64,000 nt of DNA from CBDDFV01 sp965227335. Lineage in GTDB: Bacteria; Planctomycetota; Phycisphaerae; Phycisphaerales; SM1A02. Numbering within the stretch: position 1 is the first letter of the stretch; every line of letters starts with the position of its first letter. Location: assembly GCA_965227335.1 (NCBI GenBank), contig CBDDFV010000002.1, positions 186,001 to 250,000 of the forward strand. Direction: 5' to 3'. Below the pieces are notes generated by a model that did no database searches, had not been told where the DNA came from, and saw only the letters and a program-made list of their open reading frames with translations. Shown here piece after piece: positions 50,507 through 58,178 of the stretch. The translations under genes and the position numbers were made by a program.

Positions 50507-52891
50507 ATGCGGATCCTACTCGTCATTCACGGCTATCCGATGCGCTACAACGCTGGCAGCGAGGTCTACACCCAGACACTCGCCCAGGGCTTGGCCGGTG
50601 CGCATGACGTGCGGGTCTTCACGCGACAGGACGATCCGTTCCGAAATGCGTACGAGACGGTCGATGAGCACGACCCGGGTGACTGCCGGGTCCGGCTTCG
50701 AATCATCAACAATCCGGCGTCGCGAGACCGCTATCGTCACAACGAGATCGATCGGGCGTTTGCTGATCTACTCGGCGAGTTCGAGCCCGATGTCGTCCAC
50801 GTCAACCACGTGAGCCACCTCAGCACATCTATGCTTCGAGCCGTCAAGGACCGAAGCCTCCCGCTCGTCTTCACGCTGCATGACTTCTGGCTGATGTGCC
50901 CTCGAGGGCAGTTCATACAGCGGACGGAGAGTGATGACGGCGACCTTCATCCCGTCTGCGACGGTCAATACGACCGCAAGTGCGCGGATCGGTGCTACAG
51001 CATCTATTACTCCGGCGCGGCAGAGCATCACGGGGCCGACTCGGATCGCTGGACGGCGTGGGTCGCTGAGCGGATGCAGCATGTCAGAAGTGTGGCAGGC
51101 CTGGTCGATCGGTTCATCGCACCCTCCCGACATCTCGAGGCCCGCTACCAGCGCGACTTCGGACTACCCGCCGAGAAGCTGAGCTATCTCGACTACGGCT
51201 TTGACCTCGAGCGACTCGGTGGACGGGAGCGAGTCCACGAGCGCCGGTTCGTCTTCGGCTACATCGGCACCCACATCCCCGCAAAGGGGATCCACCTCCT
51301 GCTGGATGCCTTCGCTCGGATCGAAGGACAGCCGCTCCTCCGCCTGTGGGGGCGACCTCGCAATCCGTACACGGACTCGCTGAAAGCCAAAGCTCTGGCG
51401 CTGCCCAACGGAGCTGCCGATCGCATTGAGTGGTTAGGGGAGTACGAGAACCGACGCATCGTCACCGATGTGTTCGATCGGGTCGATGCGATCGTCGTGC
51501 CCTCGATTTGGGACGAGAACAGCCCGCTCGTCATCCATGAAGCACAGCAGGCTCGGGTCCCGGTGATCACCAGCAACGTCGGCGGCATGGCCGAGTATGT
51601 CCAGCACGGCGTCAACGGCCTGCTCTTCGAGCACCGAAACATCCCGTCGCTCGCCGCCCGAATGCAGACGCTCGTCACAGATCCCGCGCTCGCGAGCGAT
51701 CTCGGATCTCGGGGCTATCTCTTCTCCGACACTGGCGACGTACCGTCAATCGCGGAGCATCTGGAAAGCGTTGAGGCGATATACCGGTCTGCGATCGCGC
51801 AGTCAACGGAGACGACCCGCCGGCCCGCAGGCGGGCCGTGGCGCATCACCTTCGACACAAACCCCGACGACTGCAATCTGAAGTGCATCATGTGCGAGGA
51901 GCACTCCCCGCACAGCGACCTGCAGCGGAGTCGCCGAGCCGAGGGTCGCTCGAAGCGTCGGATGCCGATTGAGACCATTCGCACAGTGCTCCAAGATTGC
52001 GCCGGAAACGGGCTCCAAGAGATCATCCCAAGCACGATGGGCGAGCCCCTGCTCTACGGGCATTTCGATGAAATCCTTGACCTGTGCAATGAGTTCGGTG
52101 TGAAGCTGAACCTGACGACGAACGGGACATTTCCCAGACGGGGTGCGAGCGCATGGGCGCAACGCATCGTCCCCGTGACCAGCGACGTCAAGATCTCGAT
52201 CAACGGCTGCACCGCCGAGACGCAAGAGTCCATCATGCTCGGCACAAGACTGGACGCGATCCTCGACAATGTCAGGACGTTCATTGGCGTTCGCGACGCT
52301 CATGCTCAGGACGGTGGCAACCGCTGCCGGGTTACATTCCAGACAACGTTTCTGGATAGCAACATCGACGAGCTTCCCGAGATGGTGCGGCTAGCGGCAT
52401 CACTTGGCGTGGATCGGGTCAAGGGGCACCACCTCTGGGCGCACTTCACGCAGATCGAGGGTCTCTCGATGCGGCGAGATGCGGCTGCCGTTGAGCGATG
52501 GAACGACGTCGTGCAGCGAACCCTCGCGGCGGCGGAACAACATCGCCTTCCGAATGGCTCATCGGTGCTCCTCGAGAACATCCACCCCATCGATCCGAAT
52601 GCCCCCGATGACATCGCCCCGAAGGGTGAGTGCCCGTTTCTCGGGCGTGAGGCATGGGTCAGCGCGGAAGGGCGCTTCGACCCGTGCTGCGCTCCGGACG
52701 CTCAGCGCCGCACGCTGGGCGACTTCGGCAACCTCGGCGACAGATCGCTCATGGAAATCTGGACGGGTGTTGAGTACATGCGGTTGCGGACTCGTTATAT
52801 GGAGAATCGACTATGCCAGACCTGCAACATGCGGAGGCCCATGGAGGAACCGCGCAGCAATGGGCACAAGCCACCGTCGCAGCCGACCTGA
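50507..52891 (+). CDS. Glycosyltransferase family 4 - radical SAM fusion
   Basis: This 794-residue protein joins two enzymes. Residues 1 to about 415 are a GT-B glycosyltransferase of the GT4 type (ILLVIHGYPMRYNAGSEVYT, FVFGYIGTHIPAKGIHLLLD, VPSIWDENSPLVIHEAQQAR). Residues from about 440 form a radical SAM domain with the cluster Cys456, Cys460, Cys463 in CNLKCIMCEEH, then LNLTTNGT, and a C-terminal SPASM-like cysteine region (CPFLGREAWVSAEGRFDPCC, LCQTCNM). The radical part resembles MoaA/SPASM enzymes that modify peptides or sugars. An upstream TTG is possible; ATG 50,507 is used. The WG-repeat gene overlaps its end. Confidence 0.85.
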   Translation: MRILLVIHGYPMRYNAGSEVYTQTLAQGLAGAHDVRVFTRQDDPFRNAYETVDEHDPGDCRVRLRIINNPASRDRYRHNEIDRAFADLLGEFEPDVVHVNHVSHLSTSMLRAVKDRSLPLVFTLHDFWLMCPRGQFIQRTESDDGDLHPVCDGQYDRKCADRCYSIYYSGAAEHHGADSDRWTAWVAERMQHVRSVAGLVDRFIAPSRHLEARYQRDFGLPAEKLSYLDYGFDLERLGGRERVHERRFVFGYIGTHIPAKGIHLLLDAFARIEGQPLLRLWGRPRNPYTDSLKAKALALPNGAADRIEWLGEYENRRIVTDVFDRVDAIVVPSIWDENSPLVIHEAQQARVPVITSNVGGMAEYVQHGVNGLLFEHRNIPSLAARMQTLVTDPALASDLGSRGYLFSDTGDVPSIAEHLESVEAIYRSAIAQSTETTRRPAGGPWRITFDTNPDDCNLKCIMCEEHSPHSDLQRSRRAEGRSKRRMPIETIRTVLQDCAGNGLQEIIPSTMGEPLLYGHFDEILDLCNEFGVKLNLTTNGTFPRRGASAWAQRIVPVTSDVKISINGCTAETQESIMLGTRLDAILDNVRTFIGVRDAHAQDGGNRCRVTFQTTFLDSNIDELPEMVRLAASLGVDRVKGHHLWAHFTQIEGLSMRRDAAAVERWNDVVQRTLAAAEQHRLPNGSSVLLENIHPIDPNAPDDIAPKGECPFLGREAWVSAEGRFDPCCAPDAQRRTLGDFGNLGDRSLMEIWTGVEYMRLRTRYMENRLCQTCNMRRPMEEPRSNGHKPPSQPT

Positions 52892-53571
52892 CGCATCACG
52901 TTCTTGATGACGTTCCGCTCTACGACCGCCGCTTCGACACCGTCCAGAAGTTCCACCCTCCCGGACTCGCTCCAGTCCGAGACGAGTCAGGTGCGTACCA
53001 CATTCGCCCAACTGGTGAGCCGGCCTATCTGCCTCGGTTCATCCAGACGTGGGGGTTCTACGAGGGCCGGGCTTCCGTCGAGACCGGGGTTGGCTGGATG
53101 CACATCCTGCCCGATGGATCGCCTCTCAGCGATAGTCGATTCGAGTGGTGTGGCAACTACCAGGGCGCCCGATGCACAGTCCGATTCAGTGGCGGCCTGT
53201 ACGGTCATGTCACACCGGATGGCAGTCTCGCGTACGAAGCTCGGCACCTCTACGCAGGTGACTTTCGAGACGGTATTGCCGTCGTTCGGTATTCCGAAGA
53301 CGGACTGTGTGGACACATCGACCTCGATGGAACACCAGTTCACGATCATCGCTGTCTCGACCTGGGCGTGTTTCACAAGGGGTACGCAGTGGCTCGAGAT
53401 GAACAGGGATGGTTTCATATCCGGCACGATGGCGCGCCTGCGTACGAGCGCCGATTCGCCGCGGTGGAGCCGTTCTACAACGGACAAGCACTCGGCGAGA
53501 CTCACTCGGGGAGGCGAGTCGTGGTCTCGCAGGACGGTTGCATCGTCCTCGAGGTCTGGTCATCGTCGTAG
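52813..53571 (+). CDS. WG-repeat protein, partner of the fusion enzyme
   Basis: This 252-residue protein is built of about five WG-type repeats of 38-40 residues. Each has a YDRRF/YEARH-like start, a F-x-x-G-x-A-x-V strand and a W/Y-x-H-I-x-x-D/T-G strand, as in WGFYEGRASVETGVGWMHIL and YNGQALGETHSG. WG repeats form beta structures for binding. The start lies 79 bp inside the fusion gene, yet TGGAGAATCGACT gives a good ribosome site, so the overlap is probably real. It may be a substrate or scaffold of the glycosyltransferase-radical SAM enzyme. Confidence 0.75.
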   Translation: MPDLQHAEAHGGTAQQWAQATVAADLTHHVLDDVPLYDRRFDTVQKFHPPGLAPVRDESGAYHIRPTGEPAYLPRFIQTWGFYEGRASVETGVGWMHILPDGSPLSDSRFEWCGNYQGARCTVRFSGGLYGHVTPDGSLAYEARHLYAGDFRDGIAVVRYSEDGLCGHIDLDGTPVHDHRCLDLGVFHKGYAVARDEQGWFHIRHDGAPAYERRFAAVEPFYNGQALGETHSGRRVVVSQDGCIVLEVWSSS

Positions 53572-53807
53572 CGTAGTGCCCATCGTCGCCACGTGTGCCC
53601 GCCGCGCGATCTTGGTCCGCCGGCTCGCCCCGCGCCACCGGGCGCCCCGTGCGGCCAACGTCGCGGCCACGGCGCAACTGCCGGGCAATGCCACGCCGCC
53701 TCGTGCCGTCGCCGGTGTTCCCCGACTTCGCGTTGAGGCCCTAGTGGCCGGTGGATGCCAACTACAACGTGCTGACCGACGGCAAGGTCGAGTCCTCCCC
53801 GTCCCCA
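53572..53807. other. Right end of the island, noncoding
   Basis: No supported gene lies between the WG-repeat gene and the terminal repeat. The DNA leads into the 21-bp repeat and the attachment core. Confidence 0.5.
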
Positions 53808-53828
53808 TGTGCAAGCGCTTGTGCAAGG
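53808..53828. repeat. 21-bp terminal repeat, right copy
   Basis: Identical to 27,912-27,932 and in the same orientation; 59 bp separate it from the right attachment core. Confidence 0.65.
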
Positions 53829-53832
53829 CGAA

Positions 53833-54258
53833 TTACGCTGCTCCACAACTCGCGCCGCACACGCCGTTTACAACCGACCGCCCACCCCTTCCCAAGCTGA
53901 ATGTCGAGGGTTCGAGTCCCTTCACCCGCTTTGACTTACGACGATGTTCGGTCGCCGTTCTTCCAGAGGCAAAGAATCGGTCCAGATCGGCGTCGATCTC
54001 CGCATCCGAATCACGGTCGAACTGAATCGTCGTGTACGGGCACGCCGCCTCAAGCGCACTGCGCGTCGTTCGCAATTCACCTGACGGAAGCCGGCGAGCA
54101 ATGAGCCGGCCCTGGCGGATCCAGCGATAGATCGTGCGCGTCGTCACGCCCATCAGCATCGCTGCTTGCTTCGGCGTCAGAGTGTCAGCTGTCAGAGGGA
54201 TCATCAAGGGCTTCACGTCGTTGAGATAGCGCCGCCCGATCAAGGGCGTGGTGATCAT
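53833..54258 (-). CDS. Helix-turn-helix protein reading through the attachment site
   Basis: The first 80 residues form a MerR/HTH_17-type DNA-binding domain (LTPKQAAMLMGVTTRTIYRW, IRQGRLIARRLPSGELRTTR), then an acidic helix. From about residue 109 the frame enters the tRNA copy and encodes KGLEPSTFSLG, then junk of the neighbouring island to 53,833. The C-terminus is therefore chimeric and would differ before integration. The start could also be ATG 54,204; neither has a good ribosome site. Probably an excisionase or regulator of the right-hand element. Confidence 0.6.
   Translation of the reverse strand: MITTPLIGRRYLNDVKPLMIPLTADTLTPKQAAMLMGVTTRTIYRWIRQGRLIARRLPSGELRTTRSALEAACPYTTIQFDRDSDAEIDADLDRFFASGRTATEHRRKSKRVKGLEPSTFSLGRGGRSVVNGVCGASCGAA
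53888..53933. repeat. Right attachment site, tRNA-Gly 3'-half copy
   Basis: This copy of the tRNA 3' half has T-stem GAGGG/CCCTT instead of GCCGG/CCGGT, with pairing kept. There is no 5' half, so it is not a tRNA gene. Confidence 0.8.
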
Positions 54259-54474
54259 GAGTCGGTTGTCGGCCTTCGCCGAATCCACGCCGCCATCGCA
54301 AGACGACGGCGTGTTCCCTACAACGGACGCCTCGCCGTCACGCGAGAGCCACCAAACAAAGAAAGCCGGCACCCTGCGTGAGCGGGGTGCGCGGCAACCG
54401 AACCGCCCGCCGGTTGTTTGGGGAAACGACCGCGGCGGAGCAGGTTCGTGTGGACTGAGGAGGAGAGAGTCATC

Positions 54475-54582
54475 ATGGTCATTTCCCCAATTGAATCGGC
54501 AGAAGAATACAGGGCCATTATTCGGTGTCAAGAAAAAGCCCGGATTTTTAGCGCCGGTAAGCTCAGGGGCCGGCGTGTATGA
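54475..54582 (+). CDS. 35-residue small protein, possible leader
   Basis: An ATG at 54,475 follows the very strong ribosome site GAGGAGGAGAGAGTCATC and opens 35 codons (starting MVISPIESAEEYRAIIRCQE, ending GRRV). The stop is seven bases before the next ATG, so translation of the two genes is likely coupled. No family is recognisable. Confidence 0.5.
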   Translation: MVISPIESAEEYRAIIRCQEKARIFSAGKLRGRRV

Positions 54583-54589
54583 TTCCACT

Positions 54590-54925
54590 ATGGGGACCGA
54601 CCAATCGGGGAGTGGAGACCACTCCCCCAGCATTCTCGACGTGAATTTGCGCCGATTTCGCGGCGATCTCTACCACCGCATGCGGCAGGCAATGCCGGGC
54701 GAGCGGCCGCACCAGCAAAGCGCCGACCGCCTTGCCTACTTCGCTTTCTGCGCGGCCCGAGTGCTGGCAATGAGCGACGATCATCTGCTTGACTGTGTTG
54801 AGGAGGGGCACCGACTTCTGCACGAAGATCGCCGCACCGGCTTTATCGAGGTCGATGAGGGTGTCGCGGCGGAGCTGCTGCGAATGGAATCCGAACATCT
54901 CAGGGAAAAGTTCCCGGCGGACTGA
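54590..54925 (+). CDS. Uncharacterized 111-residue phage-region protein
   Basis: A mainly helical soluble protein with LNDVLRRFRGDLYHRM-like and AYFAFCAARVLAMSDDHLLD segments, ending LREKFPAD. It has no named motif. It follows the 35-residue frame by seven bases. The function is unknown; small proteins of this type are common in phage regulatory or lysis regions. Confidence 0.45.
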   Translation: MGTDQSGSGDHSPSILDVNLRRFRGDLYHRMRQAMPGERPHQQSADRLAYFAFCAARVLAMSDDHLLDCVEEGHRLLHEDRRTGFIEVDEGVAAELLRMESEHLREKFPAD

Positions 54926-55026
54926 CCCGGGTGGGCCTTTTTGCGCACTCCGCCCTGAGATTCCCGGGCGTGACTCGTATGTACCCGTGCATGCGTCTCC
55001 GCAGTGTTATTTTCGAGGAGTTCACG

Positions 55027-55560
55027 GTGATCCGACAGGCAACGAAGCCAGCAACGGATGCGCGGCGGTGGACTGTCGCCACTGCAGCAGCGATGGCGGT
55101 GGCAGTTGTCGCGACCCTGTGGGGGTGGCGAGGCCATTCGGAATCCGATGTGCTGCGATCTCAGCTGGCCGCGGCGCATGCGGACTCCCTTGCCGCAAAG
55201 GCTGACGCAACAGCGGCGAGATCCGAGGCGGTCGTCGCCCGCGCGCAAGCCGAGGCGGCGCAGGCGGAGGTGCGAGCGACCAGAGCAGAGACCAGCCTTC
55301 GGATTGCAGAGGTGGAGAAATACCGATCAGCGGCAATGGACAGGGAGGCGAAGGTGGCCGCGGACCTTCGCGAGATGACCATGGCCATCCACGCGATGAC
55401 ATCCGAAGAACGGGCGGCCTTTCTCGCCGCAGTGAGCACGCTGGTCAGCAATAACGACCTGGGCGATGAAGAGCTGATCCGGCTCGTCGCTGCTGCGCTG
55501 CGACAGATGGACGACGCGGGCGTACGAGCAGACACAGGAGGCAACGATGCTGACCCTTGA
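55027..55560 (+). CDS. Membrane-anchored alanine-rich coiled-coil protein
   Basis: This 177-residue protein has a short cytoplasmic start, one transmembrane helix (VATAAAMAVAVVATLWGW), then an alanine-rich coiled coil (AKADATAARSEAVVARAQAE) and a C-terminal helical end. GTG at 55,027 follows GAGGAGTTCAC; the ATG at 54,931 lacks such a site. Its end overlaps the next gene by 14 bp. A spanin-like or lysis role is possible in a phage setting but unproven. Confidence 0.5.
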   Translation: MIRQATKPATDARRWTVATAAAMAVAVVATLWGWRGHSESDVLRSQLAAAHADSLAAKADATAARSEAVVARAQAEAAQAEVRATRAETSLRIAEVEKYRSAAMDREAKVAADLREMTMAIHAMTSEERAAFLAAVSTLVSNNDLGDEELIRLVAAALRQMDDAGVRADTGGNDADP

Positions 55561-55918
55561 AGAGGCGATGAAGAAGTTCCTCGACCTCGCGGAAGAACTC
55601 GAGGAAGCCATCGATAACGCACCTGGCCCACTCACCGAGCCGGACAAGTCGAAGGCGCTCGACGCCGACAACGACATGAACGACGTTGCGGACGACGCAC
55701 TGTCGGGCAACACGACGCCGCAACTCCCGTCCGCCAGCGCAGCGCCGACGCCCGGCGGCCTCGATCTGCCGGGGATGGGCAGCCTGTTCGTCTCCGACGG
55801 CCAAAGCATGCTCGCGGACGCCCGCGCGGGCACCAACCTCGACGACATCACGGCAAAGCTCAAGCGGTACCAGAACATCAGGCCCGACATGCGAGATCTC
55901 ATTGCAAATGGCCCGTGA
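55547..55918 (+). CDS. Uncharacterized phage-region protein
   Basis: This 123-residue acidic protein has a helical start (LTLEEAMKKFLDLAEELEEA), a Pro/Ala-rich middle and a C-terminal helix ending in IRPDMRDLIANGP. CAGGAGGCAACG precedes the ATG, and it overlaps genes on both sides. Its C-terminal helix resembles that of the next gene. Confidence 0.5.
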   Translation: MLTLEEAMKKFLDLAEELEEAIDNAPGPLTEPDKSKALDADNDMNDVADDALSGNTTPQLPSASAAPTPGGLDLPGMGSLFVSDGQSMLADARAGTNLDDITAKLKRYQNIRPDMRDLIANGP

Positions 55919-56177
55919 GCAGACTTCGAAATCACCTGACCTAGCGTCAGTTCAAGCCGCGCACGGGCGCATCGCCGCGGCAGCCAATGGTGCGCCGCTG
56001 AATGCGCCTCCGCTACTGCCGATCGAGGTTTCTACCTTGCCAGAACTATCAGCGCTCGCATCATCAGATGTTCGCGCCGCCCTCGCGACAAACGACGCGG
56101 CCGTGGTCGCGCTGCACGTCGACCGCATCAAGCGATGCCTACCGCTGATCAATGACCTCGTTGAGAATGGACCGTGA
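55908..56177 (+). CDS. Uncharacterized phage-region protein, shares the ANGP/ENGP tail
   Basis: This 89-residue protein starts 11 bp inside the previous gene. The last part, VDRIKRCLPLINDLVENGP, parallels the tail of the preceding protein, so the two may be distant duplicates. Function unknown. Confidence 0.45.
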   Translation: MAREQTSKSPDLASVQAAHGRIAAAANGAPLNAPPLLPIEVSTLPELSALASSDVRAALATNDAAVVALHVDRIKRCLPLINDLVENGP

Positions 56178-56246
56178 GCCATTCCCGCGTGGGCGGTGCT
56201 CTCGGAGGGGCGTCGCTCACGCTTTTTGCTCGAAGGAGCGCAGGCC

Positions 56247-56708
56247 GTGAACAAGTACGACAACTACTTCCGCATCATTGAGAACGCGAGCGAGTACGGG
56301 AAGCTGAACCGACGGTTCGGGTGGTACGAGTCGGCCTACGTGTCCTGCGGAGCGTTCGGCGTGATCTTCTTCCTCGCCACGGTCGTATTCAGCTTGTGGA
56401 ACGTGATCTGGGTCTTCGTCTTCGGCGCCGCATCCGCGGGGTTCTGGCTGATGTCCAAGGACGCACGCAACAACTGCAAGGCGATGAGGTCGAACCTTGA
56501 GGCCGCGCACATAGCGTGGAGCCAGAAGTACACCGCCAACGGAATCCGACGCGATCAGGAGAGGCACAGGGAGAAGGACAAGGCGGTGCTGCACGCTGTC
56601 GCACAGAAGGCGGCGAGTCTCGGTGCTGCTGTGGGGCAGGCGGCGAAGAGTAAGGGCGCAGGAGTACCTGGCTCACAGCCCGGGTCGCGTGCCCAGCGAA
56701 CCCACTGA
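56247..56708 (+). CDS. Two-helix membrane protein, unknown
   Basis: This 153-residue protein has a short N-terminal cytoplasmic part, two adjacent transmembrane helices (VSCGAFGVIFFLATVVFSLW and IWVFVFGAASAGFWLM) and a long basic helical tail. GTG at 56,247 has GAAGGAGCGCAGGCC before it. In a phage context a holin-like or membrane accessory role is possible, though the basic tail is longer than usual. Confidence 0.45.
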   Translation: MNKYDNYFRIIENASEYGKLNRRFGWYESAYVSCGAFGVIFFLATVVFSLWNVIWVFVFGAASAGFWLMSKDARNNCKAMRSNLEAAHIAWSQKYTANGIRRDQERHREKDKAVLHAVAQKAASLGAAVGQAAKSKGAGVPGSQPGSRAQRTH

Positions 56709-56783
56709 AAGTACCGGGCGACGCGCGATTTGATTACCGTTCCAATTACCCCCGCGATCGAGTAGCATCACCGGTCCTACAAC

Positions 56784-56832
56784 GGGGCCTCGCCGGGACC
56801 CTCTGCTTGCAGCGGGTTCCGGCCCCCCTTTT
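56784..56832 (+). terminator. Nested hairpin terminator
   Basis: GGGGCC (56,784) pairs with GGCCCC (56,821-56,826) and encloses an inner GGACCC/GGGTTCC stem; CCTTTT follows. It ends the transcript of the small-gene group. Confidence 0.6.
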
Positions 56833-56857
56833 GGGTGAACAGTGCTACGATGACCTC

Positions 56858-56919
56858 GACCGGAATCCCTTGCTATTCCGGTCATCTGACGCCCTGCGAT
56901 GTTGCCGAATCGCGGGGCG
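56858..56919 (+). other. Two consecutive hairpins in a noncoding leader
   Basis: A perfect 9-bp stem (56,858-56,866 with 56,875-56,883) is followed by an 11-bp stem with one G-T pair (56,890-56,900 with 56,909-56,919). They lie 75 bp before the next gene and could be a structured leader or a small RNA. Confidence 0.45.
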
Positions 56920-56993
56920 TTGTCTATGGGGGGTTGCGCTGCCGCGAGGCATTTCGCGCCGTTTTCTCTCTGAGATCGACGTCTGGGCTACGT

Positions 56994-57272
56994 ATGTACT
57001 ACTGGCGCAGGCGTGTGGATCCCCAAACAAGAGGCGTCCGGCGTGTCCTGGTCGCCGCGATTTTCCTCACAGCGGTCTCCGTGGCGGCTCCAGTGGAGGA
57101 TCTGGAGCTTGCCCGGGACCGTCAGCAGCTGATCTCCGAGGTGGCTGAGGCGGATGATCGGTTCTTCACGTCGGTGTGGTTGATGGGGGGAGTGACGGTC
57201 GGAGCCGCGGCCTTCGGGATCGCGGTGTTCTTGTGGACAGCGAAACTGAGCAGACAGGAGGACTCGAGATGA
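56994..57272 (+). CDS. Two-TM small membrane protein
   Basis: This 92-residue protein has an N-terminal Arg-rich stretch, a signal-like helix (VLVAAIFLTAVSVAAP), a charged segment and a second helix (LMGGVTVGAAAFGIAVFLW). Stop overlaps the next ATG as ATGA. The open frame extends upstream to 56,835, but that part covers the hairpins and looks noncoding. Function unknown. Confidence 0.5.
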   Translation: MYYWRRRVDPQTRGVRRVLVAAIFLTAVSVAAPVEDLELARDRQQLISEVAEADDRFFTSVWLMGGVTVGAAAFGIAVFLWTAKLSRQEDSR

Positions 57273-57646
57273 GCTTGAAGTCGAACGTGATCACGGCGGT
57301 GTGTACGGCGGGCGTGTGCCTGGGGATCGGAGCGGGGATGAGTGGGCCGGGAGAGCCGACACTGATCGAGGCGGCTGTCGAACGCACCGCGGCGGATTCG
57401 CGTGACTTTCGGATCTTCAGAGTGTGGAGCGACGGGAGCATCGACACGATTCGAGTGGATTTCGACCAGCCGTCCAGCTGCGAGCCTGGATCAGTGTGCG
57501 GATCCTGCATCACCGGCGACTGCCCGTCAGACGTGAACGGGGACGGTCGCCAAGCGTCTCGCGGAGGGTCCAAACCGCGATCTGACAAAGAGACTGCTGC
57601 GAGCAGCGGATCGTCGGTGGAGCCCAAAACCGGCACCGCCGGCTAA
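57269..57646 (+). CDS. Secreted small Cys-containing protein
   Basis: This 125-residue protein has a signal-peptide-like start (MSLKSNVITAVCTAGVCLGI), a beta segment (DFRIFRVWSDGSIDTIRVDF) and a cysteine cluster CEPGSVCGSCITGDCPSDVN followed by GDGR, a dockerin-like calcium loop fragment. The remainder is low complexity. CAGGAGGACTCGAG precedes the ATG. Role unknown; it is the last plus-strand gene before a terminator. Confidence 0.5.
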   Translation: MSLKSNVITAVCTAGVCLGIGAGMSGPGEPTLIEAAVERTAADSRDFRIFRVWSDGSIDTIRVDFDQPSSCEPGSVCGSCITGDCPSDVNGDGRQASRGGSKPRSDKETAASSGSSVEPKTGTAG

Positions 57647-57675
57647 GCCAATCGAGAAACGGGACTGACCTGTAG

Positions 57676-57702
57676 CCGCGGCCCATTTGAGGCCGCGGTT
57701 TT
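57676..57702 (+). terminator. Intrinsic terminator ending the plus-strand genes
   Basis: Perfect 8-bp stem CCGCGGCC/GGCCGCGG with a 7-base loop, followed by TTTTCATTTT, 29 bp after the last stop. Confidence 0.85.
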
Positions 57703-57743
57703 CATTTTGCGCTGCCACGACGCATGCCTGACAACCTCGCCCG

Positions 57744-58178
57744 TCAGCCCACGTCCCCGCCCGGATACCGCCCCGCCGGGCACGGCGCCCCGCGCATCCG
57801 CCACTTCACCGACATTCGCGACAGCCGCCACTCCGGGCAGCCGCACGCCGTGCAGTGACCGTCAGCCGGATCATCCTCGAGCGGCTCGAAGTGCGGGCAC
57901 GGCGCTCCCTGGACGTCGACGGGCTTCCCCTCAATCGAGAGCGTCGCGAAGCCGGAGCACATGAGCCGGCGCACCAACCTGGTCGGCTCGCTCACCGGCC
58001 CCCGCGCCGCCGTCTGCTTCACCGCGCGCACGAGCGACACTGCCTTCTCGACGAGCTTCGGCTTGGGCGCGTCCAGCGGCCACGGCTCGGAGACGATGCG
58101 AGCGCCCTCGGCCGTGATCTCGACCTTCTGGAAGAACGGCGGGCCGTCCGGCGGTGAGAAGATGGTGTCCTGGATCAT
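57744..58178 (-). CDS. Uncharacterized tail-block protein with Cys/His cluster
   Basis: This 144-residue protein ends in a possible zinc site: CPHFEPLEDDPADGHCTACG with a further Cys and Trp. The N-terminal half has FFQKVEITAEGARIVSEPWP. Its ATG overlaps the stop of the preceding gene (ATGA), and it is the last gene of the minus-strand block. Function unknown; a distal tail or regulatory protein is possible. Confidence 0.5.
   Translation of the reverse strand: MIQDTIFSPPDGPPFFQKVEITAEGARIVSEPWPLDAPKPKLVEKAVSLVRAVKQTAARGPVSEPTRLVRRLMCSGFATLSIEGKPVDVQGAPCPHFEPLEDDPADGHCTACGCPEWRLSRMSVKWRMRGAPCPAGRYPGGDVG

Noticed and set aside
53888..53933. Possible second tRNA-Gly gene
   Set aside because: Only the 3' half is present; no acceptor 5' strand or D arm upstream.
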